A stretch of DNA of 64,000 bases. It comes from Methyloversatilis universalis EHg5 (GTDB lineage Bacteria; Pseudomonadota; Gammaproteobacteria; Burkholderiales; Rhodocyclaceae). Positions 44,504 to 54,100 of this stretch are shown one piece after another; the stretch's first letter is position 1, and every line of letters begins with the position of its first letter. Position numbers and translations under genes: made by a program. Under the pieces are notes generated by a model. It saw only the letters and a program-made list of their open reading frames with translations, had not been told where the DNA came from and did not search any database. Location of the stretch: assembly GCF_000378945.1 (NCBI RefSeq), contig NZ_KB900539.1, forward strand, positions 2,561,234-2,625,233, written 5' to 3'.

Positions 44504-47500
44504 CAGGCGGCCGCCCCGGCCAGCGCCGGCACGGCCTGCAGGTCGGCGTCCCCGGTCACCGGCACACCGCTGGCCGGGCACGGCATCGGCAGCCCGGCCT
44601 TGCGCGCACGGCTGCGACCGCGCGCGTGCTCCTTCGCCAGCTCGTGCATATAGGTGGGGCCGTGCATTTCGTAGTTGTTGCGCAGCGTCGCCAGGTACTC
44701 GCGGCGGATCACCTTCTGCTCACGCTCGATGTCGCGTTTCTGCGCGGCGACCTCCGGCAGGCTGTAAAAGCCGGCGTAGTGCTCGGCCACCACCCTGGCC
44801 TGCGCTTCCATCATGTCGAGGAAGCCCCAGGTCACCGCCTGGAACAGGCCGATGAAGGCGAGGTTGTCCACGCCCGGCACGAAGATGCGCTTGTACATCG
44901 GCACCCTGTTGTCGTCGGCGTTCAGGAACTGCTTGTCGAGGAAGGGGAAGGTGGTCTTGAAGCCGGTCGAATAGACGATGGCGTCGAACTCGCGCGCGCT
45001 GCCGTCGGCAAAGAACACCTTGCGGCCCTTGATGTACTTCACTTCGGGCACGATCTTGAGCTTGCCGTCGCCGATGCGGTTGGCGAAGTTCTCCGACAGC
45101 GTGGGCAGGCTGGACATCATCAGGTGGTCCGGCTTGGGCATGCCCATGCTGGAGTGACGCTGGATCAGCGCCTTGTACAGCCCGGTGTGCACCAGGTTGA
45201 ACAGCGGATAGGGCAGGATCTTCTTGAACCACCAGTCGTTCAGGAAGGCCATCGCGCGGTCCATGCGCAGGCCCAGCAGGTAGTGCGGCAGCACATAGAC
45301 GCCGCGGCGCAGCGAAATGCAGGTCGATTTCGCCGCGTGGCTGATGTCCACCGCCACCTGCGAACCGCTGTTGCCCACGCCCACCACCAGCACGTCCTTG
45401 TCACGGTAGTCCTCGCGGTAGCGGTAGTGCTGCGAATGGATGGCCTCGCCGTCGAACACGTCGCGGTAGTGGTAATCCGGGAAATTCGGCTCGTTGTGGT
45501 GACCGTTGGCGACGATGAGCGCGTCGTAGTGGCGCACCTCGCCGCTGTCCAGCGTCACCCGCCAGCCCTTGTCGCCGATGCGCTCCGCACGCTTGACCTG
45601 GGTGTTCAGCTGTATGCGGTCGCGGAAACCGAAGTGGTCGACATAGCTTTCCAGATAGGCATGCACCTGCTGGTGCGACGGGAAATCCGGGTAATCGTCC
45701 GGCATCGGGAAGTCGGTGTACTCGTACAGGCCGCGCGGCGTGTTCTGGTTCATCGCCTGCCACACCGAGGTGAACTTCCTGTCCGGATCGAAGGCCCAGA
45801 TGCCGCCGATGCGGTCGCGGCCGTCGAAGCAGTCGAACGGAATGCCGTACTCGGTCAGCGCCTTGCCCATCGAAATGCCGCCAACGCCGGCGCCGACCAC
45901 GCACACCCGCGGCAGCTGGCGCGGCGAGCGGCCCTTGCCGCGCAGGCGTTCGAGCATGCGTGCGCCGCCCGGGATGCGGTCGACGAAGGCGCGGGTGAAG
46001 TCGCGGGCGACCGGCGGTGCGGACAGTGGACGGGGAGCACTCATGCGACGGACCTCCTTGTTTTCGGTGGGGACGAGGGACTTCAGGAATGCGGCGGTGC
46101 GCGCTTCGCCGATGCGCGCCGAATGCGCCGCGCAGTCGAGCACCACCGGCGCGATGCCGCCTGACAGATGACGGCGCAGGCTATCGACGATGAGGTCGAC
46201 CTCGGCGTCGGCGATGTCCAGCGGCGGCAGGAAACGCAGGCTGTTGTTGTGGATCGGGCAGACCGCGACCGCCACGCCCTGCACCGGGTCGCGCAGCATG
46301 GCGCCCCACAGCAGGTAGCCGAAGCTGCGCTGCAGGAAGGGGTCGGCCCCGGCGAGGTCGAGATCGATGGTGAGCAGCAGGCCTTCGCCGCGCACCGAGG
46401 TGATCATCGGCACTTCGCGCTGCAGCGCGCTCAGCTTCGCCCTGAACGCTGCACCGGTCGTCAGCGCCCGGGCGTCCAGCCCCTGCTCGAACACGCTGCG
46501 CAGCGCGTGCAGCGATATGTGTGCGGACAGCGGGCAGCGCTGGCGGCCGGCCAGTTCCTGCAGGCGCGCCGGCGAGCGCTGCTGCGCGCGCTGCCGTACC
46601 GCGTCGCTGCACAGCACGACGCCGGTCGGCACCAGCGAATCGCACAGCGCGGTGCCCAGTGCGACCAGATCCGGCGACGGCACCTGCGGCGCGCTGTGCA
46701 GCAGGCGGCCGGTCATCAGATTGGTCTGTGTTTCGTCCACGCCGACCAGATAGCCGCCGGCTTCGCGGTGGCGGACGATCAGTTCGACCAGCTGCGGCGG
46801 CAGCGGACGGGTGGCGTTGGCGTCCACCTGTATGGTTTCGAACCACACCAGACCGATGTCGCCGGACAGCAGTTCGGCTTCGAGTTTCTGCGCCGCATCG
46901 GGTGCGTGCGCGTCGATGAACACGCTGTGCCGGTACAGCGGCTCGAACGGTTTGCGGAAAATGTCGAACACCGCGTCGTGCGACGCCACCGCGCTCAGCA
47001 TCGAGAAGCCGAGTCCGCCGGAGAAGAACAGCATGCGGCGCTTCTGCGGCACGGCGAGTGCGGCCAGCGTCAGCGCGGATTCCACCGCCGTGACATTGCT
47101 CGACGCCGGGAAGGCGTGCGGCAGACCGGTGCGCTCGCTCAACAGCGCGGCCAGTTCGCTCCAGTAGTCGGTGTTCGCGTCGTGCGCACGGGCGACACCG
47201 GCGATCACGTCCAGCGGGTTCAGGCCGCGCGGGCTGGTGCCCACGTTCACGAAGCAGTCGAGCACGGTGCGCGCATGGCCGTCGCGGTCGCGCAGCAGTG
47301 ACTTCATGCCGCGTGCCGCTTCGAAGCGGGCGTCGAAACCGTGCAGCCGCGCCACCCGGGCGTAGCCGGAATTGCCCCAGCGCAGGTGGGCGTCGAAGCA
47401 GGCGTCGACGTCGGCGTCGATGCGCCGCATCAGGCGGTGGGTGTCGCCGTCGATCACGTCGCCAAAACGCGCAAGCAGCGCTTCGCGCGCCACCGCCAGC

Positions 47501-49725
47501 GGAAAACCGAAACTGGTCATGACGTTGCGCACATAGCTTTCGCTGGGCGTCATGCTCCAGGTGTGGTGCACCGGCGCGCGCACCATGCAGGCGGCCACCG
47601 GCACCTGGCTGCCGGCGATCGATTCGCCGAGCACGATCATGTCGGCGCGCTCGCGGCAGGCCGGCGCGATCCATCCGGCAGCGCCGGTGTCGGCGTCGTT
47701 GTTGTCGACCAGCACGCTCACCCGGTCGTGCCGCGCGCAGGCGGCGATCAGGCGGTCGGCGTCATCGACCGGCGTGAAGGCATCGCACACCAGCACCACG
47801 GCCACCGGCGAAGCGCCGCCTTCCAGCCGTTCGAGCGCTTCCAGCGCGGTGGACACGAAAGTGACGCCAGGTACCAGCGCGTCGTCCGGGCCGGCATCCA
47901 GCGGATCGAAATAGCGGCGCCAGCCCTCGCCGGCATCGACCAGCAGCAGTTCGCCGCTGCTGTCGGCGTCGCGGTTGCGGGCGCGGTGCCGGGCCAGACG
48001 CAGCGCGGCGTCGAGCGCTTCGTGCTGCGAAGTCAGGAACAGGCAGCGGTAGTCCTCGTCACCGGTCTTGTTCTGCGACTGTATGCGGTTGAGCAGCAGC
48101 GCAAGCTGGGCCGACTGCGGCGAGAGGATGGCGCAGTGACCCTGGTCGCCGCGGCGCACGTAGTCTTCCAGCACCTGAAGCGTGTCGGCATCCGGCCGGA
48201 TGAAAGCGCTGGCGGGCGAAAGCGCCGGCAGGCCCGCAGCTTCGCTGCGCGCGGGCGCCACTTCATCGAGAAAACGCAGCAGCAGCCGGTTGTAGGCCTC
48301 GAAGTGAGTGAAACCCAGCAGATGACCGGCACCCGGAAAGCACACATAGCGCGCGCCGGGCAGCGCATCGGCCAGTGCACGGCCGTAGGCCGGCTGCATG
48401 TAGCGGTCGTCGCGCCCGCTGATCACCAGCGCCGGGCAGCGCAGCGCCGACAGGTCGGCGCGGTGGTCGAAGGCGCCGACCACCGCCTGATAGGCCGGCA
48501 GCGACGGAATGTTCCAGCCGCGGTTCAGTTCCATGAAGCGCTCGCTCATCTGCAGCTCGCGCATCAGCGTGGCGAAGTCGTTGGCGCCCTGCGCGAACGG
48601 CGAGGTGACCGTGGCCACCAGCGCCGATACGCGCTGCGGGTGGTCGAGGCAGAAGCGCTGTGCCAGCACGCCGCCGAAGGAATAGCCGATCACCGGCAGT
48701 GCATCGGCGATACCGAGTCCGTCCAGCAGTTCGGCCACGTCGGCCGCCATCGACGACAGCGTCAGCGGGCTGTAGAAGTCGGTGCGGCCGCAGCCGGGCA
48801 TGTGGTAGGCGATTACCCGGTAGCGCTCGCCCAGTTCGCGCAGCTGCAGCCGCCACATGACCGAGGTGTGCATCACGAGGCCGCCGAGCAGCAGCACCGG
48901 CCGGCCCTGGCCATACACCGCCGCCTCGATGATGCGGCCGGAGCGGCCTTGCACGCTGACCGAGCGCGCCTGATCGACGACCGCCTGCTGCGCATCCAGA
49001 TGTGCGCGCGACGGCTGGCGGACACCGCTGTCCGGGGCGACCAGATCCGGCTGCCTGGCAACTGGCGCGGGCATGCTCGCCGGCGCTGAAACAGCGACAG
49101 GCGCCGGCGCAGCGGCGCCCCCCTGCTCTGCCCACAGTGCTTCGATGGACAACGGCGCACCCGCGGCCGTGGTCGCCGCTTGCATGACCGGCGCAGCGGC
49201 GACAGGTAGAGCGGCGACGGGCGACGGGCGAGGCGCCTGAACCGCAACCGGCTGCCGCGGCGCCGGCACGACGGGTGCAGCGGCTGGCAGCGCCGCGGGC
49301 GCGACGGCCACCGTGCCTTCAAGGTCACCGAGCACCCGTTTCACGTCGGCCGCGTGATTCTTCAGCAGGTAGCGGGTGAGCCCGCGCAGATCCTGGAACT
49401 CGAAGAACACGGTGGGCGGAATGACGATGCCGAAGCGCGCGGTGAAGCGGTTGCCGATCTCGGTGGACGAGATCGAATCCATGCCGTAGTCCATCAGCGA
49501 GCGGGTCGGCGAGAAATCGGCCGCGTCCAGCTGGAGCACCGCCCTCACCAGCGCGCCCAGATCCTGTTCCAGCGCCACTTCGAGCGCCGGTCGCGCAGCC
49601 GGTACGGCCGATGTACGCGCCACCGGCGCGACCGCGGGCGCGGGCGGTGCGGCGTCCATCTCCAGTCCTTCGATCAGCGCCAGCGCCTCTTCCGGCGACA
49701 GTTCGTCGGCGATGCTCATGTCCAT
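44503..49725 (-). CDS. Large hybrid protein: ACP, alpha/beta hydrolase, two aminotransferase-like domains, flavin monooxygenase
   Basis: 1740 residues. ACP (50-128, Ser84 in GMDSISS). Long Ala/Pro linker. Alpha/beta hydrolase (260-485, Ser349 in GYSFGG, late His in GAGHLLG). Class III aminotransferase-like fold 1 (515-760): SQHEALDAALRLAR, Asp674, and GES at 700-702 where GK is expected, so the PLP lysine is Glu701. Fold 2 (825-1190): ETQT after Asp997, then LGTAL with Thr1025 in place of the lysine, and VRGEGLLL. The FMO (from 1228) has GAGVGG, FDGEAIHSQHY and GVGNSGSQ. A perfect ribosome-binding site lies inside, before Met1228, so the oxygenase may also be made alone. I infer hydrolysis or release and oxygenation steps; what the dead PLP folds do is unknown. 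Confidence 0.85.
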   Translation of the reverse strand: MDMSIADELSPEEALALIEGLEMDAAPPAPAVAPVARTSAVPAARPALEVALEQDLGALVRAVLQLDAADFSPTRSLMDYGMDSISSTEIGNRFTARFGIVIPPTVFFEFQDLRGLTRYLLKNHAADVKRVLGDLEGTVAVAPAALPAAAPVVPAPRQPVAVQAPRPSPVAALPVAAAPVMQAATTAAGAPLSIEALWAEQGGAAAPAPVAVSAPASMPAPVARQPDLVAPDSGVRQPSRAHLDAQQAVVDQARSVSVQGRSGRIIEAAVYGQGRPVLLLGGLVMHTSVMWRLQLRELGERYRVIAYHMPGCGRTDFYSPLTLSSMAADVAELLDGLGIADALPVIGYSFGGVLAQRFCLDHPQRVSALVATVTSPFAQGANDFATLMRELQMSERFMELNRGWNIPSLPAYQAVVGAFDHRADLSALRCPALVISGRDDRYMQPAYGRALADALPGARYVCFPGAGHLLGFTHFEAYNRLLLRFLDEVAPARSEAAGLPALSPASAFIRPDADTLQVLEDYVRRGDQGHCAILSPQSAQLALLLNRIQSQNKTGDEDYRCLFLTSQHEALDAALRLARHRARNRDADSSGELLLVDAGEGWRRYFDPLDAGPDDALVPGVTFVSTALEALERLEGGASPVAVVLVCDAFTPVDDADRLIAACARHDRVSVLVDNNDADTGAAGWIAPACRERADMIVLGESIAGSQVPVAACMVRAPVHHTWSMTPSESYVRNVMTSFGFPLAVAREALLARFGDVIDGDTHRLMRRIDADVDACFDAHLRWGNSGYARVARLHGFDARFEAARGMKSLLRDRDGHARTVLDCFVNVGTSPRGLNPLDVIAGVARAHDANTDYWSELAALLSERTGLPHAFPASSNVTAVESALTLAALAVPQKRRMLFFSGGLGFSMLSAVASHDAVFDIFRKPFEPLYRHSVFIDAHAPDAAQKLEAELLSGDIGLVWFETIQVDANATRPLPPQLVELIVRHREAGGYLVGVDETQTNLMTGRLLHSAPQVPSPDLVALGTALCDSLVPTGVVLCSDAVRQRAQQRSPARLQELAGRQRCPLSAHISLHALRSVFEQGLDARALTTGAAFRAKLSALQREVPMITSVRGEGLLLTIDLDLAGADPFLQRSFGYLLWGAMLRDPVQGVAVAVCPIHNNSLRFLPPLDIADAEVDLIVDSLRRHLSGGIAPVVLDCAAHSARIGEARTAAFLKSLVPTENKEVRRMSAPRPLSAPPVARDFTRAFVDRIPGGARMLERLRGKGRSPRQLPRVCVVGAGVGGISMGKALTEYGIPFDCFDGRDRIGGIWAFDPDRKFTSVWQAMNQNTPRGLYEYTDFPMPDDYPDFPSHQQVHAYLESYVDHFGFRDRIQLNTQVKRAERIGDKGWRVTLDSGEVRHYDALIVANGHHNEPNFPDYHYRDVFDGEAIHSQHYRYREDYRDKDVLVVGVGNSGSQVAVDISHAAKSTCISLRRGVYVLPHYLLGLRMDRAMAFLNDWWFKKILPYPLFNLVHTGLYKALIQRHSSMGMPKPDHLMMSSLPTLSENFANRIGDGKLKIVPEVKYIKGRKVFFADGSAREFDAIVYSTGFKTTFPFLDKQFLNADDNRVPMYKRIFVPGVDNLAFIGLFQAVTWGFLDMMEAQARVVAEHYAGFYSLPEVAAQKRDIEREQKVIRREYLATLRNNYEMHGPTYMHELAKEHARGRSRARKAGLPMPCPASGVPVTGDADLQAVPALAGAAA
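46042..46059 (-). promoter_or_regulatory. Internal ribosome-binding site and ATG for the flavin monooxygenase domain
   Basis: AAGGAGGT (46059-46052, minus) stands 7 bases before an in-frame ATG (46044). It is the strongest Shine-Dalgarno seen in this operon, although it lies inside an open frame. Initiation there gives a 513-residue free monooxygenase. It suggests an in-frame gene fusion that kept its old start, or two products from one frame. Confidence 0.7.
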
Positions 49726-49759
49726 GCGGAATCCCCGGTATGCGTGATGAAATCGGTGC

Positions 49760-51097
49760 TCATGCGGTCAGCGCATCGGCCGGCGCGCGCTGGGCGACGC
49801 CGTCGAGCAGCTTTCCGGTGACGAAATTGACCGCGCGGATGTACTTCCACAGGTCGACCTCGTAGCGGTGGCGGTCGGTGTCCATGAAGCGGCCCTGTCC
49901 GAGGTCCAGCCGCTCCGGCTGCTGCTTCATCTGCTGCAGCCGGCGGAAACTGTCGCTGTCGGCCATCCGTGCCTGCAGGCAGGCGGCGACGAAGCGTGCA
50001 GTGATGTTCAGTACGTTGCCGAGGCCGGACGGCGTATTCAGATAGCCGACGAACAGCAGGTTGTCGTGGCGCTGCGGCACCATGCGCAGGAACAGCCGGT
50101 CGAGGTCGGCGCGCGCGTCGAAATCGGCCGGGTCGAAGAAGGACAGGTCGGTGCGGAAGCCGGTGGCCCACAGGATGAGGTCGATCTGCTCGCGGCTGCC
50201 ATCGGTGAATTCGACGGTGCGGCCGTCGATGCGGCGGATGTCCGGCCGGGCGGCCAGATCACCGTGGCCGATGTGATAGAGCACCTGCGAATTCATGATC
50301 GGGTGTGCGGCGTCGATCCGGTGGTCCGGCGCCGGCAGGCCGAAGTCGGTGCCGTCGAAACCGGCCAGCTTGAACACCGCGCCGACGTGGTCCCAGTAGG
50401 CCTGGGCATCGGTGAACTTCGGCGCGATGTCCATCAGCCATTCCTGGGTCGGCTTGCCATCGACGAACTTCGGCATGTAGTGGTAGCCGCGCCGGGTCGA
50501 GTGGAAAGCCGCGTCGGCATTGAGTGCCGCGTCCACCGCGATGTCGCAGCCCGAATTGCCGCCGCCCACCACCAGCACGCGCTTGCCGCGGAACTGGTCG
50601 GCCGACCGGTAATCGCCCGAGTGCACGCTTTCGCCGTCGAAATGCCCGTCGAACTTCGGCACCAGCGGAATGCGCAGCAGGCCGTTGGCCACCACCAGAT
50701 GGGCGTAGCGGCGCACGCTGCCGTCGGCCAGTTCGCAGCGCCAGCCCCCGCCATCCGGGCGCGCACGCAGTACGCGGGTGTCGAAACGGGTGTGGGCGGC
50801 GACCGCGTAGCGCTCGGCCACCGACATCAGGTAGGCATACATCTGGCTGTGCCGCGGGTAGTGCGGATAGCCCTCCGGCATCGGCAGGTCGGAAAACTGG
50901 GTGTTGCGGCGCGAACTGATCAGATGCACCGAGCCGTACATCTTCGAAGCCGGCCCGTTCGGCTGCCAGTTGCCGCCCAGGCCGCTGCTGGCTTCCAGCA
51001 CCTCGAAATCAAGGCCGGCTTCGCTCAGCGCCTTGGCAACGCCGATGCCGGAGGCGCCGCCGCCGATGATGCCCACCGTGTGATCGAAATTCGTCAT
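49760..51097 (-). CDS. Flavin-containing monooxygenase
   Basis: A 445-residue FAD/NADPH monooxygenase. FAD motif IIGGGASGIG, FMO signature FDGESVHSGDY, NADPH motif VVGGGNSGCD and ATGFRTD. In trans-AT clusters such enzymes carry out N-hydroxylation or Baeyer-Villiger oxygen insertion, possibly on carrier-bound intermediates. It is related to but distinct from the oxygenase domain of the following gene. It lies 20 bases after the PKS gene and 34 before the next. Confidence 0.9.
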   Translation of the reverse strand: MTNFDHTVGIIGGGASGIGVAKALSEAGLDFEVLEASSGLGGNWQPNGPASKMYGSVHLISSRRNTQFSDLPMPEGYPHYPRHSQMYAYLMSVAERYAVAAHTRFDTRVLRARPDGGGWRCELADGSVRRYAHLVVANGLLRIPLVPKFDGHFDGESVHSGDYRSADQFRGKRVLVVGGGNSGCDIAVDAALNADAAFHSTRRGYHYMPKFVDGKPTQEWLMDIAPKFTDAQAYWDHVGAVFKLAGFDGTDFGLPAPDHRIDAAHPIMNSQVLYHIGHGDLAARPDIRRIDGRTVEFTDGSREQIDLILWATGFRTDLSFFDPADFDARADLDRLFLRMVPQRHDNLLFVGYLNTPSGLGNVLNITARFVAACLQARMADSDSFRRLQQMKQQPERLDLGQGRFMDTDRHRYEVDLWKYIRAVNFVTGKLLDGVAQRAPADALTA

Positions 51098-51117
51098 GTC
51101 TGTCCTTGGGTTTGCGC

Positions 51118-54100
51118 TTACTGGTCTGCGGTGGCGCGCATGCCGGCGAGCAGACGCTTGGCTTCGTCCGGCGTCATGCGGCCGGTTTTCACGCGTTCGA
51201 GGATGTCGCGCGGAGACAGCACCGGTGCGACGTGCGCCGGCACCTCGCGCGGCGGCGTCGGTGCAGCGGCATAGGCCGCCACCGGCTGTTCGATCTTCAT
51301 TACCGGTGAAGCGACGACCGGCTGCGCCCAGAAGCGCCGGCGCTGGAAGGCGGTGCCCGGCAGCGGTACGCGGCGACGCAACTGCGGCACCGCTTGCGCG
51401 TTCCAGTCGTCGAAGGCGCCGCTGACCCAGGCACGCGCCAGCGTGTCGGGTGCGCCGCCGACCGGTGCGGGCGCGCTTTCGGCATCGGCCACGCCCTTGA
51501 ACACACCCGGCGGCAGCACCGAGGCGTCGAGCTGCCAGAACTCGCCGGCCAGGCTGGCGCGCAGCCGCGCGACCAGCGACGGCAGGTCGTCGGCGATCAG
51601 CGCCAGCCGGTTGGGCTGGGCGACCCGCGCCACCCGCAGCGTGGCTGCCAGATCGGCCAGCGACAGCGTTTCGCCACGCTGCACTGCGCGCTCGACATGG
51701 ACGGCCAGCGACTGCGCCATCGTGCGCAGCGTGTCCGGCGTGCGCGCCGACAGCACGACGATGTGCGGCCCGGGCAGATCCGGCAGCGTCACCGCGGGCC
51801 ATTCTTCGACCACGATGTGCGCGTTCGAGCCCCCCGCACCGAACGAACTGACCGCCGCCAGCCGCGGCAAGGGCCGGCCTGCCGGATCGCGCGGCGCCGG
51901 CCAGTCGGCGGCAGCGGCCTGCACGCGGAAGGGCAGCTTCGAGAAATCGATGTTCGGGTTCGCCGGCTCGCTGTGTATCGACGGCGCCAGCCGGCCGTGT
52001 CGCATCTGCAGCAGCACCTTGGTCAGCGCAGCGATGCCGGCAGCGGATTCGAGATGGCCGATCTGCGACTTGACCGAGCCGATGGGCACCACCTGCCCCT
52101 CCAGCGCGCCTTCGAGCGCCATCGCCAGGCCGCGCAGTTCGATCGGGTCGCCGAGACCGGTGCCGGTGCCGTGCGCCTCGATATAGCCCAGCCGCGATGC
52201 CGGCACGCCGGCGCCGGCGAAGGCGTCAGCGATCACTTCGCTCTGCCCGACCGGCGTCGGCACAGTGAAGCCCGAAGTGCGCCCGCCGTGACCGAGCGCC
52301 GAACCGCGGATGACGCCGTGAATGTGGTCGCCGTCGCGCAGTGCGTCGGCCAGCCGCTTGAGCACCACCACGCCGACGCCCTCGCCCGGCACATAGCCGT
52401 CGCCACCGGCGCCGAAGCTGCGGCAGCGGCCGTCGCTGGCAGCGAACTGCAGCTCGCTCAGCATGCGGTAGCGATAGGGATGACTGGACAGATTGACGCC
52501 GCCCGCCAGCACCGCGTCGCACTCGCCGGCGCGCAGCAGCAGGCAGGCGGTGTGCAGTGCGGTCAGCGAGGACGAGCACATGCTGTCCAGCGCGAACGAG
52601 GCGCCGCTGAAACCCAGCGTGTAGGACACGCGGTTGGCAATGGCGGCGTAGGACGAATTGGTCAGCGTGGCCGAACCGCCGGCGCCGTAATACTGGTACT
52701 CGCCGTACATGACGCCGGCCAGCACGCCGACGCGTGCCCGCGCACCCGCGCGCGATTGCGGCGACTGCAAGGTCTGCGGCGTGTAGCCGGCATTCTCGAT
52801 GGCCAGCCAGGACGTTTCGAGGAACAGTCGCTCCTGCGGGTCCATGCGCTCGGCGTCGCGCGGCGCGATGCCGAAGAACAGCGGATCGAAACAGTCGTGC
52901 TGGTCGATCAGCGCGGCCCAGCGCGCGTAGGCGCCGGTCTTCGCCGCCTCACCCTCGCGCCGGGCGAAGGCAGGGTCGTCCGGCCAGCGCTGCGAAAGCT
53001 CGCCAACGCAGTCCATGCCCTGCAGCAGGTTGTCCCAGAAGGCGTCGGTGTCGGCGGCGCGAGGATAGCGACCGGCCATGCCGACGATGGCGATCGCCAG
53101 GCCATGCGCGTCATCGGGGGGCGTGGTCGCCGGCTCGGGCTTCGATTGTGCAGACAACGGCGATGACGGCACCGGCGACGGCATGATCATGGCCGGTGCG
53201 GCCGCGGGAGTCGGTGCGTCTGCACCGGCGAAACGTGCTGCAGCCTGTGGCTCGGACGCGATGATGCGCGAGGCGAGATCCTGCACCGTGTCGGCTTCGT
53301 ACAGCAGCGTTTTGGGCAGCGATGCGAAATGGGTGTCGAGTTCGCCGTTCAGGTCCATCACCATGATGGAATCCAGCCCCAGGGACTGCAGCGGCGTACC
53401 CGGCGTGATGCGCGCGCGGGCGATGCCGCAGGCGCGCGCCAGCATGTCGCCAAGACGACCGCACAGCGCCGGCACGACATCGCCCGCGGGCAGCTCGACC
53501 GGCACTGAGGCGGCAGCAGGTGGGGTATCGCCGGATGTCCCGTCGTCCACATTCATCAGCCGGGCCACGCCCTCGCGCCGGCCGCTGCACACCACAACGT
53601 CGGCCACGGTGCTCGCCATCGCGGCGCGCAGCGCCTGTATGCCCTGTTCGGCGTCCAGCAGTTCGAGCCCGCGCTCGGCCATCCACTGCATGACCGGCGG
53701 CGGCGCCTGCATGCCGTCCTCGCTGCGCCACAGCGGCCAGGCCAGCGCCAGCGTACGACCGCTGCGTCGGCCTGCAGCGACCGCCTGCGCACGCAGACCG
53801 GCGTAGTCGTCCAGCCAGGCATTGGCATAGGCATAGACGCTCTGGCCGACATTGCCGTGCGCGCCGGCCAGCGACGAGAACAGCACGAAAGCTTCCAGCG
53901 GGTCGTCTCGCGTCGCCTCGTCGAGCAGGCGTGCGGCGGTGATCTTGGGTGCCAGCACCGCCTGCCAGTCGTCGTCGCCGTGCTTGACGAAGAAGGCGTC
54001 GCGCAGCACGCCGGCGGCGTGGATGACGCCTCTGACCGGGCCCAGCGTCGCCCTGACCTGCTGCAGCGCGCCGGCAAGCGACACGGCGTCGGTGGCGTCG

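Noticed and set aside
44504-44581. Upstream start for the KS protein at 44581
   Set aside because: The added residues are shadow of the monooxygenase end; the ATG overlapping the stop codon is the natural coupled start.
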